From positions 62,001-126,000 of the forward strand of contig DASXFZ010000060.1 in the NCBI GenBank assembly GCA_036489315.1: DNA of 64,000 nucleotides, in the 5' to 3' direction. The notes under the pieces were generated by a model. The model ran no database searches, was not told where the DNA came from, and was given only the letters and a program-made list of their open reading frames with translations. The position numbers and the translations under genes are program-made. This DNA is from Candidatus Cybelea sp. (GTDB lineage Bacteria > Vulcanimicrobiota > Vulcanimicrobiia > Vulcanimicrobiales > Vulcanimicrobiaceae). This document shows positions 38,160 to 45,830 of the stretch, in pieces. Numbering within the stretch: position 1 is the first letter of the stretch; the number at the start of each line of letters is the position of its first letter.

Positions 38160-39950
38160 GTGGTACCGGCAGTGTCGCAATTGAGCCGTCGCGAGATCCT
38201 GTACCGCCTGGCCCGCGAGGCGCGCCCTTACTACTCTCGCATCGCGGTTGCGATGGCCATGGGCATCCTCGCCGGCGTTCTGTCGATCGCCCCGCCGCTC
38301 GCTTTTCGCGTCATCATCAATCAGGTGCTCGTGCCCCCGGCGGGACACGCGCCAGATCTGCGGGCCCTCTACCTTTCCTTGGGGTTCACCTCGATCGCGC
38401 TCGTGATGGCGAACGCAGCGATCTACGGCCAGACCTACCTTACGGCTTGGAGCGGCCAGCACTTGGTTGCGCGTCTGCGCGTGCGTCTCTTCGAGCGCCT
38501 TCTGAACTTGCCGCTGCACGAGTTCGACAAGTGGCGCCCCGGCGAGCTGATCGCACGCTTCTCCACCGACCTGCAAATAATGATCGATGCGGTCAGCGTC
38601 TCGGTGCCGCAGCTGGTCGTAGCGCTGGCAACCTTTATCTCGTCGTTTGCGACGATGATCTATCTCGATTGGCTGCTCACGCTCTCGCTCGTTCTCGTCG
38701 CGCCGATCGTCTCGTTCACGGTATCGAACTTCCAGCGTCTGATCTCATCGAGCACGCACCTCGCGCAACGCCGCATCGCGGACCTTACCGCGACGCTTTC
38801 CGAAGTGCTCGGCGGTCAGCGGGTAGTCAAGTCGTTCGGGCGCGAGCAGTTCGAGGTGGCGCGCTTCCGGCAGCGCAACGACGATTTCTTCGGCGCGTAC
38901 ATGAAACTGACACAGTTCATCCAGACCCAGCCGCTCGTGATCTCGACGATCATGGTCGCCGCCGTCGTCGCGATCATGTGGCTCTCGGTGCGCGAGGTAC
39001 TCGTCGGAAGGCTCGACACCGGGCGCGTCTTCATGTACTGGGGGCTGCTGGTGAACCTGATGAATCCGATGAACCGGGTCGCGGCGTTCTTCGGGGACAT
39101 CAGCAAGGCGATGGTCGGGGCGGGACGAGTCTTCGAACTGCTCGACCTGCCCATCGAGGTTGAAGACGCGCCGGACGCAGTCACGCTACCGGCGGTCGAC
39201 GGGCAAATCGATTTCGCGGGAGTGACGTTTCGCTACCATCCGAACGAGCCGCCGGCGCTGCGAGACGTCGTCGCGCGCATCGAAGCCGGTGAGATCGTCG
39301 CGCTGGTCGGCCCCTCGGGCGCGGGTAAGACGACCCTCGTCAACCTCGTGCCTCGCTTTTATTCGCCGCAAGAAGGCAGCGTGCGCATCGACGGCGTCGA
39401 CGTCGCGCGCGCTAAGCTCTCGGACCTTCGCCGTGCGATCGCGATCGTTCCGCAGGACGTGCAGCTCTTCCGCGCCTCGGTCTTGGAGAACATCCGGTAT
39501 GGGAGGCTCGAGGCGACAGACGGCGAGGTGCGTGCCGCCGCGCGCGACGCGAACGTCGAAGAGTACGTCCGCAACTTCCCCGATGGCTACGCGACCGAAG
39601 TCGGGGAGCGCGGCGTTCGCCTATCCGGCGGCCAGCGCCAGCGCATTGCAATCGCCCGGGCCGTGCTGCGAGATCCACGGATCCTCATTCTCGACGAGGC
39701 CACCAGCGCGCTCGATAGTCACTCCGAGGCGATGATCGAAGAGGCCCTCGATCGGCTTCTGCCGGGGCGGACGACGCTGATCATCGCGCACCGCTTATCG
39801 ACCGTTCGGCGAGCACACAAAGTGCTCTACCTCGAGGCCGGCCGCGTGGTCGAGATCGGCACGCACGAGCAGCTGCTTGCCCGAGGCGGCGCGTACGCCC
39901 GCTTGCATGCGGCGCAGTTTGCGGCCGGCTTGCCGCGATCGGCGTCTTAG
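38160..39950 (+). CDS. ABC transporter, exporter type (MsbA/LmrA-like)
   Basis: 596 residues, half transporter. The N-terminal six-helix ABC membrane domain (about residues 25-310) is followed by the ATPase: Walker A GPSGAGKTT, Q loop VPQDVQLF, signature LSGGQ, Walker B ILILDEATSALD and His switch IIAHRLST. It exports lipids or other hydrophobic compounds as a homodimer; the MsbA role is a possibility. The GTG at 38160 or the GTG at 38175 may be the start. It overlaps the convergent VOC gene by 4 bases. Confidence 0.93.
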   Translation: MVPAVSQLSRREILYRLAREARPYYSRIAVAMAMGILAGVLSIAPPLAFRVIINQVLVPPAGHAPDLRALYLSLGFTSIALVMANAAIYGQTYLTAWSGQHLVARLRVRLFERLLNLPLHEFDKWRPGELIARFSTDLQIMIDAVSVSVPQLVVALATFISSFATMIYLDWLLTLSLVLVAPIVSFTVSNFQRLISSSTHLAQRRIADLTATLSEVLGGQRVVKSFGREQFEVARFRQRNDDFFGAYMKLTQFIQTQPLVISTIMVAAVVAIMWLSVREVLVGRLDTGRVFMYWGLLVNLMNPMNRVAAFFGDISKAMVGAGRVFELLDLPIEVEDAPDAVTLPAVDGQIDFAGVTFRYHPNEPPALRDVVARIEAGEIVALVGPSGAGKTTLVNLVPRFYSPQEGSVRIDGVDVARAKLSDLRRAIAIVPQDVQLFRASVLENIRYGRLEATDGEVRAAARDANVEEYVRNFPDGYATEVGERGVRLSGGQRQRIAIARAVLRDPRILILDEATSALDSHSEAMIEEALDRLLPGRTTLIIAHRLSTVRRAHKVLYLEAGRVVEIGTHEQLLARGGAYARLHAAQFAAGLPRSAS

Positions 39951-40315
39951 GCGGCTTCTCGCTGCGGCGGCTTGCGCTGGTGGAGGGCGAAACGATTGCC
40001 GTCCGGATCGCTCGCAAAACAGGTCGTGCAAGCAGGGAATTCGTGCAGCTCACTGACCTCGAGACCCATCGACTTCAAGCGCGAGCGCAACGCGTCGATG
40101 TCGTCGACCTCGAACGCCGCGCCGTTCGAAGCCCCCGGCATGAAGCCTAAGCCCTCGCCGTTTCCGATTCCGAACGTCGCGCTCCCGACGTTGAATTCAA
40201 CCCAGTGGTCGCCGAACGTGTCGCCGACCACGAGGCCGAGGACATCACGATAAAAGTCGCGGGCCCGCGGGACGTCCCGAACCGAGTAGGCGATGAAGGC
40301 GATGTCTTTGACCAT
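39947..40315 (-). CDS. VOC (glyoxalase/bleomycin-resistance) family protein
   Basis: 122 residues, ATG with AGGAGG 5 bases upstream. Two beta-alpha-beta-beta-beta units: IAFIAYSVRDVPRARDFYRDVLGL in the first and AFEVDDIDALRSRLKSMG to FASDPDGNRFALHQ in the second. Metal ligands of true glyoxalase I are only partly present, so substrate and metal are unknown. Single gene, divergent from csrA. Confidence 0.88.
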   Translation of the reverse strand: MVKDIAFIAYSVRDVPRARDFYRDVLGLVVGDTFGDHWVEFNVGSATFGIGNGEGLGFMPGASNGAAFEVDDIDALRSRLKSMGLEVSELHEFPACTTCFASDPDGNRFALHQRKPPQREAA

Positions 40316-40420
40316 GCGATCCTCCTAGAGGGCGTGCAGAATTCCGGATCGGCCGCCGCGGCACCTGTCCTCGAACGGCCGGGGCAAAGGCGCGCACTGC
40401 CGCTCGCGCGAAGGCGCCGA

Positions 40421-40438
40421 TTACGGAGGGTGTACATG
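40421..40438 (+). promoter_or_regulatory. Ribosome site of csrA with CsrA-binding-like motif
   Basis: The leader TTACGGAGGGTGTACATG has GGAGGG as ribosome site and resembles the CsrA target pattern (UAC, GGA core, UGU) around the start codon. CsrA commonly represses its own translation this way. Autoregulation is inferred. Confidence 0.45.
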
Positions 40439-40672
40439 CTGGTGCTGACCAGGAAATCCAATCAATCCATTATGATCGGTAGCGAGATTCGCGTTACCGT
40501 CGTCGGCTTCGACGGCGATCAGGTTAAGATCGGAATCGAGGCGCCGCGCGACGTGGTGGTCCGACGATCCGAGATCTACGATCAACTTCACGAAAAAAAT
40601 GAACCGGACGCTGCGGCCCAGAGCCCGGCGCCGGTAGGAAAAGGCTCCGCCGGGGCCGATACACCGTCGTGA
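40436..40672 (+). CDS. csrA: Carbon storage regulator CsrA
   Basis: 78 residues, ATG after GGAGGG. RNA-binding regulator that acts on mRNA leaders. N-terminal MLVLTRKSNQSIMIG, RVTVVGFDGDQVKIGIEAP and the RNA-contacting RRSEIY are conserved; the last 20 residues are a Pro/Gly-rich tail longer than in enterobacteria. It shares bases with cysD (TGATG), which is unusual: csrA normally lies near flagellar genes and fliW, neither of which is in the window. Confidence 0.95.
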   Translation: MLVLTRKSNQSIMIGSEIRVTVVGFDGDQVKIGIEAPRDVVVRRSEIYDQLHEKNEPDAAAQSPAPVGKGSAGADTPS

Positions 40673-41481
40673 TGCCGACACAGACCGATGCCGACCTTGA
40701 TGTCCTCGAGTCGCGAACGATCTACATTTTACGCGAAGCGTTCTCGTGCGTTTCGCCGATTGCCATGCTCTGGTCGATCGGAAAGGACTCGACCGCACTG
40801 CTCTGGATGGTGCGCAAAGCCTTCCTTGGCGAGATCCCTTTTCCGCTCGTGCTGCTCGACACCGGGATGGAGTTTCCCGAAGTCTATGCGTTCCGCGATC
40901 GACTCGTTCGCGAGTGGCAATTGCCGATCATCAACGAAGTCTGTCCGCCGGAGAGCACGGTCGATCAGACGCTGCCGCCGGCCGCTCGTCATGCGGCGCG
41001 CAAAACCGCGGGGCTGCGCGGGCTTCTGGCGCGAGAAGGATACCGGGGAATCATCTTAGGTATCCGCCGCGACGAACAAGCTATACGCGCTAAGGAGCGC
41101 ATTTTTAGTCCCCGTAACGCGGACGGTTCGTGGGATCCGCGAACGCAGCCGCCGGAACTGTGGGACTTTTTTCCATACGAAGTTCCCGATGGTGCGCACG
41201 TTCGGATTCATCCGCTCTTACATTGGACGGAGCTGGATATCTGGCGTTACACGCGACGCGAGGGAATTCCGTACGTGCCGCTTTATTTAGCCAAAGACGG
41301 CATGCGTTTCCGCTCTCTGGGTGAGAGCAACATTACGATTCCGATTCCCAGCACGGCGGACACGCTCGATGCGGTCATTTCGGAGTTGGAAAAGACGCGC
41401 GAGCCTGAACGCGCCGGCCGCACGATGGATAGCGAAAGCGAAGACGCTTTCGAACGCCTCCGCACAACGGGGTACATGTGA
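40672..41481 (+). CDS. cysD: Sulfate adenylyltransferase subunit 2 CysD
   Basis: 269 residues from the ATG overlapping the csrA stop (a GTG one codon earlier is possible). It transfers AMP from ATP to sulfate, driven by the GTPase CysN. The PP-loop SIGKDSTALLWM near residue 35, the LLDTGMEFPE segment, GIRRDEQ and RSLGESN are typical. A GTGA overlap leads into cysNC. Cytoplasmic; first step of assimilatory sulfate activation. Confidence 0.95.
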   Translation: MPTQTDADLDVLESRTIYILREAFSCVSPIAMLWSIGKDSTALLWMVRKAFLGEIPFPLVLLDTGMEFPEVYAFRDRLVREWQLPIINEVCPPESTVDQTLPPAARHAARKTAGLRGLLAREGYRGIILGIRRDEQAIRAKERIFSPRNADGSWDPRTQPPELWDFFPYEVPDGAHVRIHPLLHWTELDIWRYTRREGIPYVPLYLAKDGMRFRSLGESNITIPIPSTADTLDAVISELEKTREPERAGRTMDSESEDAFERLRTTGYM

Positions 41482-43307
41482 GACAAGTTCGGATAGTCAT
41501 GGTTGGAGACGTCGACGCTGGTAAGTCGACGATCCTGGGAAGAATGCTGGTCGATCTCGGCCAGGTAACGCCGGCAAAGCTCGAGGAGCTGCAGAGCTCC
41601 AGTACCAAGCGAGGCGTCCCGATCGAGTACTCGTTCCTGCTGGACGCTTTCCAGCTCGAGCGCGATCAAGCGATCACCCTGGACATCTCGCGTATCTGGT
41701 TGCGCATGCCCGATCGCGACTACGTCTTCGTCGATGCGCCCGGCCACCGGGAGCTGATCCGGAACCTGCTTACCGGTGCTTCCGAGGTCGACGCAGCGAT
41801 CATGGTCGTTGCGGTCGACGAGGGCATCACGCTGCAGACCCGGCGGCAGGCGCTCTTCCTGCAGTGGTTCGGTTTCAAAGAGCTGCTGGTCGTGGTCAAC
41901 AAGCTCGACCTCTCCGACGAGCCCGAAACCGCGTTCGTGGCGCGCCGTGCGGAGATTCGCACCTTCCTCGAACAGCTCGGCATCACGCCGATCGAAATCA
42001 TCCCGCTGGCCGCGCGCGACGGCGATAACATCGCGGTGGCCACCCAGCGCTGGTCGTGGTGGAAGGGCCCGACGCTGCTCGAGTCGCTCGCCCAGCTTCA
42101 TCCGTATACGGCACCGGCCGGCGGCCCGCTGCGGTTCGTCGTACAAGACGTCTATCGTCGCGACGGCAATCGGCTTATCGCCGGGCTCGTCGAGGCGGGC
42201 ACGCTTCGCGCGGGCGAACGCGTTGTCTTCTGGCCCCTGCAGACCGACGCGGTCGTTAGTGCGATCCATCGGTGGCCGCAAGAAGTCGATGAGGCAAAGG
42301 CCGGCGACGCGGTGGCGATCGCGCTCGACGAGCGAATCTTCGTCGACCGCGGCGCGGTGGCGAGTTATCCCGGCGATGGACCCGCACTCGGACACGCGGT
42401 GCAGGCGACCGTCGTTTGGCTCGGCGGCGATCCGGTCATGCCCGGCGAGACGCTTCGTCTACGCATCGGAACGCGCGAGATGCCCGTTACCCTACAACGC
42501 ATCGACGAAGTGATCGATCCCGACACGCTCGCCGGCAAGCCCGGCGATGTGGTTGCAAAGAGCGACGTCGCGGTCATCACGCTCGCGGCGCGCGAGCTGA
42601 TCGCCGCCGACGATGAGTTGGAGACGACCAGCATCGGACGTTTCGTCCTGCTGCACGGCACCAACGTCGTCGCCGGCGGCCGCGTTCGCTCGGTCATCGG
42701 GCGCCCGCGCTCGGAGGGCGCGACCGATATCGTCGCGCAGACTTCCTCGGTGCAGCCGAATGAGCGATTCTGGCGCAACGGTCATCGCGGCGGCGTCTTC
42801 TGGCTCACCGGGCTGCCGAGCGCCGGTAAGTCTACGCTCGCCATGACGGCGCAGCGGATGCTCTTCGATCGGGGCCGGCACGTCTACGTTCTCGACGGGG
42901 ACACGCTGCGGACCTCGTTGAATGTTGACCTAGGTTTCTCTGAGGAGGACCGCTCCGAGAACGTCCGGCGGACGGCAGCCGTGGCTGCGGTGCTCGCCGA
43001 TGGGGGTTTCGTGGTGATCTGCGCGCTGATCTCACCCTTTTCTGACGACCGTACCAAGGCGCGTGCTTCCTACCCCGGCGGCTTCCACGAAGTCTACGTT
43101 TCCTGCGACCTGCAAACGGCGGAAGGTCGCGACGTCAAGGGTCACTACAAGCGGGCTCGCGCCGGAGAGATCGCCCGCTTCACCGGAATCTCCTCGCCGT
43201 ACGAGGCGCCCCAGAATCCCGACTTGGCGGTCGATACAACCCGGCAGTCGATCCCCGAGTCGGCGGCGACGCTCATCGAGTATATCGAGGAGCACACCAA
43301 GCCTTGA
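41478..43307 (+). CDS. cysNC: Bifunctional sulfate adenylyltransferase subunit 1 / adenylylsulfate kinase
   Basis: 609 residues. The N-terminal GTPase CysN domain has GDVDAGKST (residues 10-18), DAPGH and NKLD, and beta-barrel domains run to about residue 425. The C-terminal APS kinase has Walker A GLPSAGKST near residue 445, VLDGDTLR, FSEEDRSENVRR and ISPF. The fusion makes PAPS from sulfate together with CysD. GTG start overlaps cysD. It ends in a TTGA overlap with the sulfite-exporter-like gene. Confidence 0.96.
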   Translation: MRQVRIVMVGDVDAGKSTILGRMLVDLGQVTPAKLEELQSSSTKRGVPIEYSFLLDAFQLERDQAITLDISRIWLRMPDRDYVFVDAPGHRELIRNLLTGASEVDAAIMVVAVDEGITLQTRRQALFLQWFGFKELLVVVNKLDLSDEPETAFVARRAEIRTFLEQLGITPIEIIPLAARDGDNIAVATQRWSWWKGPTLLESLAQLHPYTAPAGGPLRFVVQDVYRRDGNRLIAGLVEAGTLRAGERVVFWPLQTDAVVSAIHRWPQEVDEAKAGDAVAIALDERIFVDRGAVASYPGDGPALGHAVQATVVWLGGDPVMPGETLRLRIGTREMPVTLQRIDEVIDPDTLAGKPGDVVAKSDVAVITLAARELIAADDELETTSIGRFVLLHGTNVVAGGRVRSVIGRPRSEGATDIVAQTSSVQPNERFWRNGHRGGVFWLTGLPSAGKSTLAMTAQRMLFDRGRHVYVLDGDTLRTSLNVDLGFSEEDRSENVRRTAAVAAVLADGGFVVICALISPFSDDRTKARASYPGGFHEVYVSCDLQTAEGRDVKGHYKRARAGEIARFTGISSPYEAPQNPDLAVDTTRQSIPESAATLIEYIEEHTKP

Positions 43308-44086
43308 TTTGGAGCTACGTGGTTGTCGGCTTCATCGTCGGAGCCTGCACAGCGTATAGCGGCGTCGGGGCGGGTGCCATCACGACGCCGCTGCTCATCT
43401 TCCTCGGGGTCGGCACGGACAAGGCAATCGGTTCTGACCTGCTCTTCGCGCTTGGTACGCGGCTCGTTGCCATGATCGCACACGTGCAGAAACGGACGGT
43501 GCAGGTTTCCGTCCTTTGGCGGCTCTCGATCGGCGGGCTCCCGGGGGCGATCATCGGCGTTGCGCTCAGCGTTTGGCTGCACAAGCACCTCGATATCCGG
43601 CAGCTCGAACACACGTTGCGGCTTGCGGTCGCCGGCGCACTGCTGATCTCGGCGGCCGGAATCATCTTCAATCGCAGGCTCGCCGGCGATTTCTCCGATA
43701 CGGCCGCGAACAAGCTTCCCACCCTGCGGCTCGCACTGATCGGGTTCTTTGTTGGGATTACGGTCAGCATTACGTCGATCGGCGCCGGGTCGCTGACGCT
43801 TCCGCTCTTGCTGTTGGTTGCGCCGGTCGTTGCGCTGCGCCGCCTCGTCGGAACGGATCTCGCCTTCGCCGTCGTCGTCCTCGTACCGTCACTGCTCGGT
43901 CACTGGAAGATCGGGGACGTCAATCCGATGATCGCCGGGTCGTTGCTGCTTGGCTCGATACCGGGCGTCTTCGTCGGAGCGCACTTTGTAACGCGGCTGC
44001 CGGAACGGTGGTTCCGCGGCGCGCTGGCGTGCCTGCTCGTGATCGTCGCGCTCTTCCTTCTGCCGATCGGCGCGCCGCACTCCTAG
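43304..44086 (+). CDS. TauE/SafE family membrane transporter
   Basis: 260 residues, TTG start coupled to cysNC. About seven to eight membrane helices in two halves, each beginning with the family motif (FIVGACTAYSGVGAGAITTPLL and FFVGITVSITSIGAGSLTLPLL). The family moves sulfite, sulfoacetate or similar anions, and the link to cysDNC suggests sulfate or sulfite transport. Direction of transport is not decided. Its stop is convergent with rmlA, overlapping by 4 bases. Confidence 0.9.
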   Translation: MIWSYVVVGFIVGACTAYSGVGAGAITTPLLIFLGVGTDKAIGSDLLFALGTRLVAMIAHVQKRTVQVSVLWRLSIGGLPGAIIGVALSVWLHKHLDIRQLEHTLRLAVAGALLISAAGIIFNRRLAGDFSDTAANKLPTLRLALIGFFVGITVSITSIGAGSLTLPLLLLVAPVVALRRLVGTDLAFAVVVLVPSLLGHWKIGDVNPMIAGSLLLGSIPGVFVGAHFVTRLPERWFRGALACLLVIVALFLLPIGAPHS

Positions 44087-44817
44087 GAGCGCAGGCGGGG
44101 CGCTCGCTCCTTCGCGACGAGTTCGTTGGCGCGGAAGAGGCTCTCAAAGGTTCCCGCGTCGGTCCACCATCCTTCGAGAACGTCGTAGTGCAGATCGCCC
44201 TGCGCGATGTAACGATTGTGCACGTCGACGATCTCCAGCTCGCCACGCTGCGAAGGCACGAGCGTACGAATGAACTCGAAGACGCGGCGGTCGAACATAT
44301 AGATACCCGTCACGGCATAGGAGCTCTTCGGTTCGGCCGGCTTCTCCTCGATCGCGACGATCTGCTCTCCATCGAGCACCGGAACGCCGAAGCGGCTGGG
44401 GTCGGCGACCGCCTTGAGCAGAATGCGCGCGCCGGAAGGCTGGGCGCGGAAGCGCTCCACATACGGTGCGATGCTCTCCTGAAGCAAATTGTCTCCCAGA
44501 ACGACGACGATCCGTTCGCCCTCGGCGAAGTGCTCGGCGAGACGGAGCGCGTCGGCGATGCCGCCTTCGCCTTCCTGATACGTGTAGTAGATGTCGTGCA
44601 GGCCGAACTCCGCGCCGTTTCCCAGCAAGCGGAGGAAGTCGCCGGCGGAGCCGCCCCCGGTGACGATCATGATGTCGCGAATGCCCGCCGAACAGAGCGT
44701 GTGCAGCGGATAGTAGATCATCGGGCGGTCGTAGACCGGCAGAAGATGTTTGTTGGTCACCTTCGTCAGCGGGCGCAGACGGCTGCCGAGCCCGCCCGCG
44801 AGGATTACGCCCTTCAT
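44083..44817 (-). CDS. rmlA: Glucose-1-phosphate thymidylyltransferase
   Basis: 244 residues from the ATG at 44817. Nucleotidyltransferase with GVILAGGLGSRLRPLTKVTNKHLLPVYDRPMI, VVLGDNL and EEKP motifs, then EIVDVHNRYIAQGDLHYDVL and WWTDAGTFESLF. It is shorter than classic RmlA (about 290), resembling the short class that lacks the last helices. It makes dTDP-glucose for surface sugars. The start overlaps the rmlB stop by 4 bases. Confidence 0.92.
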   Translation of the reverse strand: MKGVILAGGLGSRLRPLTKVTNKHLLPVYDRPMIYYPLHTLCSAGIRDIMIVTGGGSAGDFLRLLGNGAEFGLHDIYYTYQEGEGGIADALRLAEHFAEGERIVVVLGDNLLQESIAPYVERFRAQPSGARILLKAVADPSRFGVPVLDGEQIVAIEEKPAEPKSSYAVTGIYMFDRRVFEFIRTLVPSQRGELEIVDVHNRYIAQGDLHYDVLEGWWTDAGTFESLFRANELVAKERAPRLRS

Positions 44818-45797
44818 GCGGGCGCCGCTTTCAAGGGACGCCACCACGCTTCGTTGCGGCGGTACCAGTCGATCGTTCGCGCGATGCCCTCGGCGAAGGG
44901 CACGCGCGGTTGCCATCCCAGCGAGTGCAGCCGCGAGCTATCGATGGCGTAGCGGCGATCGTGCCCGAGCCGGTCGGTGACGTGTTCGACGTGGCGTTCC
45001 ATCGAACGGCCGCAGCCTTCGACGAGCAGCCGCGTGAGCTCCATATTGGTCATCGGTGTTCCCCCGCCGAGGTTGTAGGCGCGCCCCGTTTCGCCGCGCT
45101 CCAAGACGTCGAGAATTCCGCGCGCATGATCTTCGACCCACAGCCAGTCGCGGATCTGTAATCCATCACCGTAGACGGGAACGCGCCGGTCGTCAAGCAG
45201 GTTGGTAATGAAGAGCGGGACGATCTTCTCAGGAAATTGATTCGGCCCGTAGGTGTTGCTGCCGCGGGTGATGACGACCGGCGATGCGTACGTCGCGTGA
45301 TACGCCAGCGCGAGCAGATCGCCCGCCGCTTTGCTGGCCGCGTACGGACTGCGGGGCCGCAGCGGATCGCTTTCGCGCGACGCACCTTCGGGGACGTGCC
45401 CGTAGACTTCGTCGGTCGAGACTTGAAGCATGCGCGGTACTCTTTGGGCGCGCAAGGCTTCGAGGAGAACGTGCGTTCCGAGGGCGTCGGTGCGGACGAA
45501 GTCTCGTGCGTCGGCGATCGAACGGTCGACGTGGGTCTCGGCGGCGAAGTTCACCAACGCCTCCGCGCCGGAGCCGATCGCCTCGCGTACTGCCGCGGGG
45601 TCGCAGATGTCCCCCTTGATGAAGCGATATCGCGGATTGCCTTGCACGTCCGGCAGATTTTTGGGATTGGCGGCGTAGGTCATCGCATCGAGATTGACGA
45701 CCTCCACGTTTGGACGCTCGCGCAGCACGAGGCGAACGAAGTGCGATCCGATGAAGCCCAAGCCTCCGGTGACAACCCAGCGCATTGCGCGCGGCAT
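44814..45797 (-). CDS. rmlB: dTDP-glucose 4,6-dehydratase
   Basis: 327 residues, ATG with GGAG 9 bases upstream. Extended short-chain dehydrogenase: NAD site GGLGFIGSHF, NFAAETHVDRS, Thr-Asp-Glu in STDEVYG, catalytic YAASK, and SNTYGPNQFPEKIVPLFI. It converts dTDP-glucose to the 4-keto-6-deoxy sugar. With rmlA it gives the first two steps; rmlC and rmlD are not here, so the final sugar is unknown. Confidence 0.95.
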   Translation of the reverse strand: MPRAMRWVVTGGLGFIGSHFVRLVLRERPNVEVVNLDAMTYAANPKNLPDVQGNPRYRFIKGDICDPAAVREAIGSGAEALVNFAAETHVDRSIADARDFVRTDALGTHVLLEALRAQRVPRMLQVSTDEVYGHVPEGASRESDPLRPRSPYAASKAAGDLLALAYHATYASPVVITRGSNTYGPNQFPEKIVPLFITNLLDDRRVPVYGDGLQIRDWLWVEDHARGILDVLERGETGRAYNLGGGTPMTNMELTRLLVEGCGRSMERHVEHVTDRLGHDRRYAIDSSRLHSLGWQPRVPFAEGIARTIDWYRRNEAWWRPLKAAPA

Positions 45798-45830
45798 TCG
45801 GTGCTCCGCCGGAAAATCTTAGGGAGTCTT

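Noticed and set aside
43516-44952. 478-codon plus-strand frame across tauE and rmlA
   Set aside because: Crosses two supported genes in another frame or strand; typical high-GC artefact.
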